The notes below the pieces were generated by a model. The model saw nothing but the letters and a program-made list of their open reading frames with translations, ran no database searches and had not been told where the DNA came from. Below, one piece after another: positions 49,197-59,938 of a DNA stretch of 64,000 bases. Positions within the stretch are counted from its first letter, which is position 1, and each line of letters starts with the position of its first letter. Source of the DNA: Albifimbria verrucaria (taxonomy: Eukaryota; Ascomycota; Sordariomycetes; Hypocreales; Stachybotryaceae). The position numbers and the translations under genes are program-made. Location: NCBI GenBank assembly GCA_020081605.1, contig JAHREC010000011.1, forward strand, positions 3,658,001-3,722,000, given 5' to 3'.

Positions 49197-50584
49197 ATTT
49201 TGACGTAGTTGCTAGGGAATATGCCTTGCCGCGTGCCAATCATACCAGTCCTAGATGATGGTTAGAGCTTCGAGAAAAATGATTAGTGTGTAAGAGGAAC
49301 ATACCACCAGTCGTTGTCACTTTCAGTCTTCTTGAGCACGGTAATGACGTCGCCCTTCTTGAAACCAAGGTCTCCCGGCTGGTCTGCTTCAAAGTTGAAC
49401 AACGCTATCGCCTCGTTCTTGTTTAGTGAAGCCTGCTTGTTTCCGAAGACAGGCTTCGGTGCGGTCGGCCGGCCAGGGCGCTACCCTTCTCGCCAAATCT
49501 GCTTTGCGATCCATACTCGTCACCAAAGCCACTTCGGTTAGAGGCAAAGGTGTTGGAACGTGAAGGCGGGCCATTGCCATATCCTTGTCGGTCGTAGACG
49601 TCGTCCTGCCATGTGCTGGAGCGTTTGGGTGCGCCAAACCCATCATCGTGGGAACCCGCACCGTAAGTACTTCCTCGGTTGCTGAACCCATCATCACGTG
49701 GCGAGCTTACTCCGTAGGTGCTTCCGTGTCGGCTGTTGTTCCAAGAATCGTCGGGCCGGTCATCGTAGACAGGCACGTCATTGTACATAGTGTCATCAGA
49801 CACACCAGAACGCATACCGGTGAAGACACGCGAACTGAGGACACTCATGAGCGGGCCAGCTTGAGATGGTGGTGGTACGGAACCGCTCAGGAGCTGCTGA
49901 GCGGTGTATCGGGTGCCATAGAGCTTCTCGTTGGCATCGCGACGCTCGATGATGGCGGAGCCCTCGAGGAAACACCGGCAAACAGACCCTTGGTCTTGGA
50001 GTAACTGAAGATACCAGCAACACTCTTGAGGGAGGCAGCACCTGCAGCTTCAACGTTGCGACCGACAGGGCCGGCAGCCAAAGACACGTTACCGCCGAGA
50101 GTCAGGGATCCGGCCTGGGCAAAGGTCTTGATGGCGTTCATGTCGTTGAGGATGAAGACGAAATCGGTAAGCTCGAAGCCGATCTGGCCACCGACACCAG
50201 CACCGGCGGTCGCAATAGCGCTGGGAGCACTCCAGGATCCATCGGGGAGTCGAGCGACGACGAGGCCGCTACCGAAACGTCCGGAGCCGATGAAGCCGGC
50301 CTTGAGAACGGTGATGATGGCCAGGCCCTTGGCGCCAGCGAGAATCGAGGGAGGAATGACCTTGTCGGGGCCGAGAGCTTGTCGGGGGTTGATAAAGGAG
50401 GTAAGAATGCGACCGCACTTCTTGCACTCCGCTGCGCATCGTGGAGAAGCTTGTTAATTACGCGGCCTCGAAGGTGGGATGGGGTTGAATGGGGAAAGGA
50501 TGGAGAGCTAGCTGGAGCTCGGTACTAGAAGAGCTAACTTACATGCCATAGACGACGGCAGGGGTTGTTGATTCCGATTCCCAT
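49197..50584 (-). CDS. YSC84: SYLF (DUF500)-SH3 protein, Ysc84/Lsb4-like
   Basis: An actin-patch and phosphoinositide-binding protein of endocytosis. The SYLF domain comes first: ECKKCGRILTSFINPRQALG, VIPPSILAGAKGLAIITVLK, GFIGSGRFGSGLVVARL, GVGGQIGFELTDFVFILND, and GGNVSLAAGPVGRNVEA. A Ser/Gly/Asp-rich linker follows, then a C-terminal SH3: ALFNFEADQPGDLGFKKGDV, ITVLKKTESDNDWW, GIFPSNYVKMKE. Introns are 50432-50542 and 49251-49304; the first exon codes only about 14 residues (MGIGINNPLPSS-type). Breaks at the G run 50561-50564, near 49968 and near 49480 are one-base events. Order and spacing match SH3YL1/Ysc84 proteins. Confidence 0.88.
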
Positions 50585-51778
50585 GATGGCGGATCGTGGT
50601 CGAGGAGACCAAGCTTGACTTTGAGAGTTGAAAGCAAAGCGTAGCCCGGCGCGCAGAGGACGAGAGAGAGGGAAGGGAAGAAAGAAATACGATATCGCGC
50701 TGGTTGCGTAAGAATGCGGGTTCCGTTGCGCCTGGCGGAGGAGTGCGGGGTCCCACTACTGTTCTGGGCAATCCTTTGGGGAGCTACAGTACAAGCTCCG
50801 GGGAAATGCACCACGGTCCAGCGCTTTACAGCGCACTGACATCACCCGGGAAATAGAGAGTAGCACGGCATATCACTGCGCTTGGAGGGGCTAAACTTAG
50901 TAACTGGCACGGCTGGGAGTGTCTTGTGGCTTTCGCGAGTGCAATTACGACAAGGCTTACGGCATCTTGTGGCAAAGCAGTCAACTCAACAGTCAACTAA
51001 GTCCGACGACGGGCATACATTGGGAGGGAGGTCGGGCGAAAATCGGTCACATGGCTCAGCGGTTGAGCCAAGACGTGATAATAACTGGGTTGGGTCGACT
51101 AGGTAGGTAGGTGGGTAGTGCCTAGTATCCACGCCCGAAGTCAGCATCCGGTGCGGTACCGGCTCGCAAAACGCATATGAGCAAGCTGCGCAGTTCTCAC
51201 CATTTACGATACCATGTAGTGGCCAAAATACGACTCTTCGTCGCATCTTCAAGTTAAGGTTGCAGCCGCGTGGCACATGTGGCGGTGCACCCTCCATCAA
51301 CCAAGAGACAAGTACTTTGTGCTGGAAGCAGCTTTTCGGCACTCTCAGCCCAGCCTTGTCAGGGTACTTGCAGTGCTGGATTTACAGTGGTACTGGGCTA
51401 GCAAGTAAAGAAACGCGGAGTACTTGGATGGAGTAGCGTCATTCGTTTTGCCCCCATGGGAACCTTGGCTCACCCCTTGCCAGTGTTTCTTTGGTCGGTT
51501 GGTCGGTTTAAGGGACCCCCTTTGTATCACATTCGAGACCCGCTACTACTCCGTACCTTCAGAACCTCTGACCGCGGGCCCACGAAGACGACACCATTTC
51601 ACCACGACCGAAACTCGCCATACGAGCGTCCAGATCTGCCCTTCTCCGTGCTTCCGACTTTTGTGCGATTTCTCCCAGCGCGTACACGTACCGATAACCG
51701 CGAGACCTTCCTTGTACTGCGCCGCGCCAGCCCAGACCTACCTTCCAAACCTCCAACGAACCCTACGAGCGCATCACC
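50585..51778. other. Intergenic region of 1.2 kb
   Basis: Divergent upstream regions of the Ysc84-like gene and SFT1. No coding frame is supported. A GGTACC site lies at 51155 and GGTAGG-type units near 51100-51115. Confidence 0.4.
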
Positions 51779-52163
51779 ATGTCTGAGGCCTACGAGCGCG
51801 AGAGGCAGAACAATGCCCGTCTTGACGAGCTCTCCGCCAAGGTCTCTGCCCTCCGCGGCGTGACCATCGACATCCACGACCATGCCAGCTCCCACGGCGT
51901 CATCGACAACACCGTACGTTCTCCCGCCCTCTCGACCCGGCCCTAACGGTCCATACTCTCTACAACTGCGCATCAAACTGACCCACAATCTTTGTGCTTT
52001 CCAGACCGAAACTTTCTCCTCCATGTCTACGCAGATCAGGGGCTCCGCCGGCCGTCTGACGCGGATGGCCGCTTCAGGCAACAAGATGGCCATTCTCAAG
52101 CTGGCAGGCATCATCATCGGTGCCTTTTTGGTGCTGTACTATGGCTTCAGGTTGATCTTCTAA
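51779..52163 (+). CDS. SFT1: Golgi SNARE Sft1 (Bet1-like)
   Basis: A 97-residue tail-anchored Qc-SNARE of intra-Golgi transport. A cytosolic SNARE coil (RLDELSAKVSALRGVTIDIH, then SSMSTQIRGSAGRLTRMA) is followed by a C-terminal membrane anchor (LKLAGIIIGAFLVLYYGFRL) and only two further residues. Exons are 51779-51913 and 52005-52163, with intron 51914-52004 falling in phase 0 inside the SNARE motif. The total is 294 nt with no frame break. The RLTR(M/S)...G pattern before the anchor fits Sft1 better than Bet1, though Bet1 is the nearest alternative. The ATG at 51779 gives the short cytosolic tip MSEAYERERQNN normal for this family. Confidence 0.88.
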
Positions 52164-52605
52164 ACATGTGTACAAGAACGCTACACGCCCAGCCCTCGTC
52201 GTAAGAGTCTACATATGACCGCTTAGGTCGATAACGGGCAGATACCGCAGAAAAGGGCGTATAAGCTGTACAAATAGGGAGTTCGACGGGCAGACTCTGC
52301 ATACGTGCACTGCGTATCAGCCAGATGGATGGCAAGGACCGGGGCTCCTTAACACGGGAATATCAAGCAGCGTGGATTAAATAGTCGTTAGCATGTGGGT
52401 CGGCGTTTACGGGACGGAAGGAGTCGATTTCAATTCGGTTAATGTAGACAAGCAATAAATTCAGTATGCTTTTGCAATTCTATCCTCCTTTTGCAGCCTA
52501 CATGACTCCTTACATGCAAAACGCCACTTACATGCCTTCCTGTCCTCTTGGTCATGTTCAAGAGGATAAGCCTCTTCGCATCAATCATTGTCCGTGATAT
52601 CTCAT
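52164..52605. other. Convergent intergenic region
   Basis: 3' regions of SFT1 and the ArfGAP gene. Nothing coding. Confidence 0.4.
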
Positions 52606-54342
52606 TTACTGCCAAACGTTCGAGAACAAATCTTCATCTCCTCCGGCAGGCTTGCCCGCGCCACTTCCACCTGTGGTCGAGGTGGTTGGTCCCGTGCTGC
52701 TAGCCCACCCTCCAAACTCCTCATCTGCCGAGACCTTGGGTGCCGGGTTGAAGCCACCGCCGGCGCTAGGAACAATGGGTGTGTTGGCAAAGCCACCAGC
52801 GCTTCCCCATCCAAAGTCGTTGGTTGTGGTCTTGGATACCTCTGGGCTCTTGGGCTTAGTATCAGTGCTGCCCCAAGCACTTCCACCCCAGACATCAGCA
52901 CCGGCCAAGGCTGCAGCGTTGAACGCGGGGGCGCCAGGGCTGGCTACCGGCTGTGGTGCTGGCGCAGCTGGCTTAGACTGGGGTGCAGAGAGGTTGAAGA
53001 CGGAGCTCGAGGCTGGCGGGGACATTGCGGCAGCAGGAGGTGGGGAAGTTGTGGACGAGAAAGAGGGGGAAGACAGGTCGAAGAGGTCTCCCATAGCAGA
53101 TGAGCTAGACTGCACAGGCTTAGGCTGGGTGGTCACCGGCGCGGCAGCAGGAGCAGGGAAGCAAAGGAACCGAATAAGTCCTGCGAGCTGCTTGAAGGCA
53201 TCTGTTGTTGAGCTGGTTGAGCCGGCTTCTGGTTGAAGAAGCCGCCGCCACCGAGACCACCAAATGCGTGGCTGTTGCTTGTCTGTGCAGCCGGCCTAGA
53301 CATGGACGATCCCCCAGGCTGGCAAAAGGGTCCGCAGGAGCTGGCTTAGGAGGCGCCGCACCACCAATGCTCAAGCTTCCAAAGGCATCGTTGAAGCCAC
53401 CACCAAAACCTTGCTGCTGCTGGTGCTGGGGCAATGTCGGAGAGGGATGCCGCCAAAGGATCCAGACTGCTGGCGCTGATGCTGAGGTTGAGGCTTCGGT
53501 GCGGATGCATACAGCGACAGGATAGACTGCTTCAGATCCGGTCGCGATTGGCCACCGGAGCTGACGCCAGTAGTGCTGGCCGGTCGAGGCGGAGCCGACG
53601 ATTCGCCCAGGAAATCCAGACCCAATAATGAGTCCTTCGTGCTGGTTGCCTTGGGCGGTACAGGCTCGGCCTTTGGCGGAACCTTGGAAGCGGTAGGCCC
53701 AGCCGTGCTCGCTCGCGGGATGTCATCGCCACCGATCAGGTCGCCTTGGGGAGCGGGGATGTTTCGAGGAGCCTGAGACTGGCCGAGGGACGCCTTTCTA
53801 ATCGATTCCTTTCGCTCGATCGTCTGCTTCTCCTTGACGAGGCTCAGGGGAACGTCATCGTCGCCCTCCACATCGAGTGTTGAGGGGTCCGGCTTCGGGC
53901 CGTCCATAACCCACCGCTTCAGCTCATATTTGGTTCGAATAAAGTTTTCGATCTTGGATTCGGAGGGGCGTGGCCAGCGGCGAGCTTGTGTTCCCAGTAC
54001 TTGTTCGCGCGGGCATTTCCCCAGTTGAGGACACTCTGGAGCTGCTCGTCCGTCCAGGCGTCAAGGTCGACCGACTTGACTCTGCTAATGTGGGTGCCCA
54101 TGCCTCGGTGAATGCCGGAGCAGCGGATGCAAATGAAAATGCCCAGGTTCCAGCTGGCCCATCGGGGTCTGTACGAAAGTGTCGGTCAGCGGGAGGCGCA
54201 TGCAAAGGGATTGGGGCAACGTACGCTTGTTCCTCTTGCAATCAGCGCATGTCTTGTTGCACTCGAGTTTAAGGAGGTTCTTGATGGTAGCTTGGTTTTG
54301 CGCCGCCCGCTCGGCAGCGGGATTCGGTGCGCGTCTCGACAT
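52606..54342 (-). CDS. AGE2: ArfGAP, Age2/SMAP-like
   Basis: A GTPase-activating protein for Arf in Golgi and endosome traffic. The ArfGAP zinc finger starts at CADC (Cys32 and Cys35) and continues after the intron with [20 protein letters not shown], which holds the second Cys pair and the catalytic arginine. [18 protein letters not shown] and [12 protein letters not shown] then complete the domain. The rest is low-complexity, rich in Pro, Ser, Gly and Gln, with FGG/FASLG and NDFGW motifs, ending [10 protein letters not shown]. Such Phe/Trp motifs resemble clathrin-adaptor ligands (inference). The intron is 54169-54224 (GTACGT donor, GTACAG acceptor). Breaks lie at the G run 54164-54167, near 53970, 53438, 53300 and 53155. 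The start ATG at 54342 gives [20 protein letters not shown], typical of the family. Confidence 0.87.
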
Positions 54343-55238
54343 CGTGGGTGTGATTCGGGGTTGGACGGACTGCGCGAGGAGTAAGTTGTGGGTGAAGAAG
54401 GCTGCAGTATTAAGGAGGTCGGATGAGGAGGGTCGTTAGCTTATGTCGGTGGTGGTTAGTGGGGAGACGGTAGGTGTTTCGGCGCAGTTGTCGACTCTCC
54501 TCGATTTCGCTGCCCATCCCACTAAAACAATCGCTAAAACCCCGAGCCGGTCCCTCTATTCAGGGTGTAGGTACCTAGAGGTAGGAACCTGAGGCAGCTA
54601 GCAGAGAGTCCAAGCATTAGCAGCCTCCTATGCTCTGGAAAGGTCGATAAGGCAAGATGCAGTGGGGTTCAGGTTCTAGCCTATTTCCGGCAGGTGTGGC
54701 TTGAATACCTCTGTACAGTATTAAACATTGGACACTGTGTCTCTCATTCTTACATGCTAAGGTAGCCTATGCGTTACAATCAAGCTTGCAAACGATCACA
54801 GTTATTTTGATGGGCTACTGATATGTTCTCGGCCTATTTTGATATACGTTTTGCATTCAGTTCCATCAACCATTGAAAAGAACAATAGATCAGTAATATA
54901 ATCCCAGACGCTTCGACCATAACACCATCGTCCTCAAAATGGGCCTTTCATCCATGTCCAATGTTTGCATACATGTAAATACGCTTGATTGGTAACTCTT
55001 TGCTAGATTACCAACGTGATTTCTTGTACTCGTGAAGACGCTTGTTACCTCTTTCACCATTGGTGTTCGTAAAGTGTGGTGCTGATAGTAACTTGTCGTT
55101 GCGAGTTCGGCATTTTTTCTGTGGTGTTACACATACCAGACTCATAAGATCAAGTTCAGCCAAGCCTTTAGAGCATCCATATATAGACCATCAGATAATA
55201 TCGAATTCCAACTCTGTAGTCGGTCCAGTCTCAGAAAC
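54343..55238. other. Intergenic region of 0.9 kb
   Basis: Upstream region of the ArfGAP and 3' region of the Clr5-ankyrin gene. It contains AGGTACCT (54569-54576) followed by GAGGTAGGAACC. The right half is A/T-rich. No coding frame is supported. Confidence 0.4.
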
Positions 55239-58200
55239 CTAACTATCGTCATCGTCATCATTATAATCCCACCCAGAATCTTCTTCATCATCTTCTTCAT
55301 CATCTTCTTCGTTTCGTAGTATGCCCTTGTTGTAATGACAACAATCACAATTCGCGTTATCGCAACACTCCCCATCGTCTATCAGATTCCATTCCTCCTC
55401 AGGGAACATCTCGATCCAATCCTTATAATACATGTAGGGCTTTTCCATGTACGCTTTGTTTTCATTTCTCCAAACTCGGCGATTCTTTTCGTCTTGTTTT
55501 GTCCAACCACCCCAGTTTTTCAAAGTTTCAGCCACGGTAATGTATCCATTATCTTCGGAGAAAATGACTGCGTTTATCAATTGGCGTCTACCGCTGCCTG
55601 TTACGGTGCACCCAGAACGTTGAAGCAAGTGAATCATGTCCAGCCTTCCGTGCTCAGCGGCACCTTCAAGGGCAGTCCTGCCGAGCATCCTTGCGCCAGG
55701 TGCATTCACATCAGCTCCATAATCTGAAATCAACCAGTTCGCAATACCAACATGGCCGTTTATTGCAGCGAGTTGTAGAGCAGTGGCCCCACCATAGTAC
55801 GCGGGTTTTGCGTTAACATCGGCTCCCGCATCGAGAAGTAGTTTAATGCACTCTTGGTTCCCAGACTCAACAACAGACTGCAGAGCATTCCGTCTTGTAG
55901 GGTCGTGCTCCGTATAGATGGATACAAATTGATGTTTAACCTGGTCAAACCTCTCCTTGTAACACATCCATGATGGGCTACCATTAACATCGACTCCTAA
56001 TTCCAAAAGGAATTTGATAATATCTGGCTCTCCTCGATTGGATGCAATTTGGAGAGCTGTTTTCGACCAAGGGTATCGGCATTTGGGGTCGAAGCCTGAG
56101 TTGACCAGCATTTTCACCTCTTGAAGTGTACCCAGGCTCATACACGAGAGACCGGCTAGGGTTGTAGGTCTGAATCCTGCATGTAAAAGTCTCTCGATGA
56201 GCTGCTTCACGACTATCTGTGTAGATGGATCGCTTAAACTGCAATCAAAGTCGTTCTTTAGTATTTCAAAAACACGAAAAAAGGATCGTAGAACGCAAGC
56301 ATGTGCTCAGAATTTGGTACAGCCACTGGCTCAATCTGTGACAGTAGGATTTCAAAGAGTTCATGCTGGCCCAAATAACATCCATAAATAGATTTATGTA
56401 ATAGATTGAAGATGATTCCAGTCTTGGTCATGTCATTGTCTGGGTCAGGATATTTTTGCAGCTGCATTCTAGCCAGAAATTTGTTGATCAAATCGTGGCA
56501 AATGATTCGCAATGATCCATTTTCTGAATAAGCCCCGAAGCCAATGTGTCGAGAACTGCTACGGAGGACTCGTATGACGCCTTACCCACTGCAAATCGTA
56601 GCGTTTCGATGTACGAATCCAAGTGTCTTGGTTCATCTATCAGGTCATCAATCTCTTCCCCGATTTGGGTGAAAAATCTATTCCAGAGTTTAGCTGCGAA
56701 CTCTTGGTTTGAATTGCTTGCCTCGTCTATCTGTATGGAACAATCTCCGACTCCGATTATATTTCGTTTATAATCTTCGATAGACTGTAATCCTAAATAC
56801 CAACCCAAGAGAGGTGGCGATAGTGTGCTTAACGAAGAGCCGGCACGTATGAGCGCCAAAGCTAAAGTCTCGTGGTCGTCTTGAATGGCTATCTGCAGAG
56901 CCGTGCGGCCATCAGTAGCTTCTTCAAGGTCGATGTTGATGCCCATTGATTTAAGCCTCATAATTAGTTTTTCGGGCATCTCAGTTGGACACGGCGATCT
57001 CCAATTCAGTGCCAAGCGGAGGATTTCGTCCCCGACGATTGAAGCACCGTTTTCAAGTAAAATTCCGGCGCAGATGTAAGTTCTGTTCGATAAAGAAAGT
57101 TGTAGTGGCGTCACTGGAATAGCTTGTGTATAATATTGATTGCTGTAAGGTATTGCCGGTAGGTTTAGATCAGCTCCATGCTCGAGCAGCAACTGACATT
57201 CATTATAGAAGTCATAGAACACCGCGTAGTGTAAAGCTGAAAAGTATTTTGCGCCGGACTCATCCACAGGAGCATAGTTTGCCAATGCTCCCATGTCTAC
57301 CAGGCTTCTGAGTCGTGTGTTCGTTTGCTCAAGTGAAATCCCCAAGATATGTGTGAGATTACCGAAGCTGCCAGGGAAACATCATTCTCTCGTTATGACA
57401 GTTGAGGTCGAGGCCGTGATAAAGATTCAGAGTGCGTAGCAGAGAGACGTTACCAAGCTTAGAAGCTTGGATGAGTTTAGCTGGTGATGCAAGGGCTGCT
57501 AAAAGATTAGATGGGGACATCAGTGTCAACTGGCTATGTGTCGATGCATAGTATGCTTGTTCGTATATTTGAAGAAGATAACAAAGCTTCTGTTCGGCCA
57601 CTTCAGGCACCGTAGGCCGAACAGAGCATATCAACTGTAGCATGTCTGAATTGGAAAAGATATCATGTTCAGTGAACTCCAACTCGCGTTTTATTACCAT
57701 TCTCAAGATGCTGAGGCTACCCAGGGCGATTGCACATTGCATCAAGGTACCATGATCCTCACAGCAGTACTGGCTAGATGGGCGCTGGACTTCGTGGGCT
57801 AGCAAAAGTTCGACTAGGCTGGAACTGACACTTGGCTTCGACCTCTCGTGACAATCATCACGACAAAGAACACACAGCGGTAGGTGTGCGGTATTGAGGA
57901 TTGGGTCGATCCGTTCCTTCACTCGTGTGTTAGGGTCAATGCCCGATTTTATTGCCCAGATAATGATATCCCTTCGTTTGTTTCGTATCCCTGCACCCCA
58001 AAATTGCTCTCGGGTAGCTTTGAAAGTCGATTCACTGAATAAATTATCTCCTGGATGCCAGTGTATATTTTGTATCCCACATCTGTCAAATAGTTCAATG
58101 ATTGTTTCATCTGAAAGCTCTCCGCCGTTGGACGTCTGATAAATGCCCCATTGTAAAACAATTTGTACTGCATTGGAGTATACTCCTAAGCTGACAGTCT

Positions 58201-58985
58201 GGCTGTTGAGCAGGTGCTGGCCTGGAAAACATTGAGGTATCATGTTTGCCAAACTGGAAGCTAGCTGGACCGGACTTGCATTGGACCCGGAATGGGTCGA
58301 CAATATCTGCATAATTCCCGGAAGGGTCTTTGTCGGACTTGTCGTTTCTATTCCTCCGGTTTTGGTCATAGGCTCGGAATTTGTAGACGTGGAGATGTTG
58401 AATAATGAAAAGCATCTGCTTCCAACAAGCCTTCCACTAAAACTGATCCATGGCATTGTCTCTGGCCAGTTGAGCTCTTTGTCTAGGAGGCTAAATGATA
58501 TAGGCCCGCATACTGATGCTAGAGTTCCAGAATCAAAGCTAGGGTTTGCTATCTTGAAGTCAGTATCTCGCTTCACCCTGAGCATGTTAGGACTTACGAG
58601 TTTTTATCAGTTCAGAAGTGGTGTAAAAGTTTCGGCAAGTTTCTTTCTTAACCTTTGCCAGTGGAACCCTTACTCCATTGATGACCACATCACTCTCGAG
58701 CCCGTCGCGCTTTCGCTTCTTTACATGGTAATCAACAGTCTTCCAAATTTCTTTGGATATGTTCTGAGAGAAACCCCATTTCTGAAAGCGTTTTTGTATT
58801 CTTTGGGCCTGGTCGAATGTTATTAGAATCGAAACGCAACAAAACAGTGTATGCTCACGTTGCAATGAAGCCCATTTCCCCATGGTTACTTTCAATTCAT
58901 CCATGGACTTCCGATCCCTGATCCATAGCCCCCATAGTATGGGCTTGTGCATTTCCCAAATCCGGTCGATCTCCTCTGTAGACAT
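55239..58985 (-). CDS. Clr5-domain ankyrin-repeat protein
   Basis: A large protein of roughly 1,200 residues. The first about 70 residues form a Clr5 domain: EEIDRIWEMHKPILWGLWI, then after the intron AQRIQKRFQKWGFSQN. A long helical middle without a named domain follows (57.4-58.5 kb). The C-terminal half has ankyrin repeats, for example FSALHYAVFYDFYNECQLLL, GRTALQIAIQDDHETLALAL, SKTALQIASNRGEPDIIKFL, GATALQLAAINGHVGIANWL and GRTALEGAAEHGRLDMIHLL. The tail has a Cys cluster (ECCDNANCDCC) and ends in a Glu/Asp run. Introns: 58809-58858 (50 nt), and probably 58549-58597 (GTAAGT...CTGAC...ATAG). Breaks lie near 58875, 57365, 56510 and 56270. Clr5-ankyrin proteins are common, variable and mostly uncharacterised in Pezizomycotina. 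Base composition is A/T-richer than the housekeeping block. Its role is unknown. Confidence 0.8.
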
Positions 58986-59148
58986 GGCAAGGTTTTTCAG
59001 ACTCAATTTCTCAGGTCAATGAAGTAAAGGAAAGAAATGTGATGGTTCAGGGACGAGAGGTGTTCGTGGAGTTGACAAACTGACGGCTTTATAGCCTCAG
59101 CCTGACTGAGACCACGGCCGTTAGATAGGCTTGAGCTTTGGAAATATG

Positions 59149-59482
59149 ATTGGGTGTTTCCAAAAAGCCTGCAATGAGGGGCACTGCCAACACCCATCAC
59201 ATAGCTCAGAGTAGTTGATTGGATCATTCCAAGAAAGAAAAAACAATCAGCCGCAGCTTGGGATTGATCTTGGAGCTCGAGGACGCACATTGGACTATTC
59301 CAAAGAGCCTGCATATGCGCCCCACCACCCACCACGCAGGTCTCATGTCTCTTCCCGCCTTCGCTTGCAGAATAGGCGTTGGTCCGATTGGGCATTTCCA
59401 AAAAATGGGAATGATGTAGAGTGAGAGACACTGACCACAGCCCCTTCTGAACTCTGGAAAGCTCATAATTCGGTGCTTCCAA
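59149..59482. repeat. Five copies of ATTGG-N4-TTCCAA
   Basis: Copies start at 59149, 59218, 59289, 59387 and 59468. The first four match ATTGG-N4-TTCCAA exactly; the fifth has ATTCG. Copies 1 and 3 also share a following A(A/G)AGCCTGCA, and copies 1 and 4 are followed by a similar CACTG(C/A)C segment. This suggests an old tandem array of units of about 70-100 bp. ATTGG is the reverse complement of the CCAAT box, and TTGG/CCAA forms a dyad. The array lies between the Clr5-ankyrin start (58985, minus) and the small membrane protein start (59661, plus). Confidence 0.7.
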
Positions 59483-59660
59483 AAATGCATAGCATTTGAA
59501 AAGAGTCTAGGCATGGTGTGAGCGAGTGAGTTTTGTCTAGCCATAATGGCCTCGCAGACAGCATAAATATCTGTTCACCTCCTCCCGGTAATACGCAGGA
59601 ACTTCTCAAGCTGGCTTTTCTCGACAATGGTTCCCGTGTCCCTAGCCTTGTGAACACGCG

Positions 59661-59938
59661 ATGGTATTATCAACAGAAGCCATCGTGGCTATCATTGGCC
59701 TTGTTGTTACTATGCCCTCTGTTTTTGTCATTATCCGCAATTGGAAAGCTCTCAGACGTGGCCGGCAAGCATTAGAGCTCACTTCAATCCATTCCCAGTA
59801 CAGGGTCATAGCTCTGAAGTAGGAGCCATTACACATCCTCAAGATTTTACTTCTGGAGATATAAACACCGTTGTAGATTCTCGTCAGATATCCAGAGTCG
59901 TCAGCGTAACACCGCCACAAGGCACAATTGCCGTCTAG
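59661..59938 (+). CDS. Putative small single-pass membrane protein
   Basis: From the ATG at 59661: a short lumenal or outer N-terminus (MVLSTEA), a hydrophobic segment (IVAIIGLVVTMPSVFVIIRN), a basic cluster (WKALRRGRQA), then a polar tail. The first frame stops at 59820, but the neighbouring frame carries a plausible continuation (EVGAITHPQDFTSGDI ... VSVTPPQGTIAV) to a stop at 59938. With one base restored in between, the length is 279 nt (92 aa). A positive cluster after the membrane segment suggests the C-terminus faces the cytosol. I recall similar short STEA-beginning membrane proteins in other Sordariomycetes but know no name or role. It is divergent from the Clr5-ankyrin gene across the repeat array. 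Confidence 0.5.

Noticed and set aside
59003..59482. 159-codon minus-strand frame upstream of the Clr5 gene as an N-terminal extension
   Set aside because: The Clr5 domain already begins a few residues after the ATG at 58985 as in relatives, and this frame covers the diverged repeat array.
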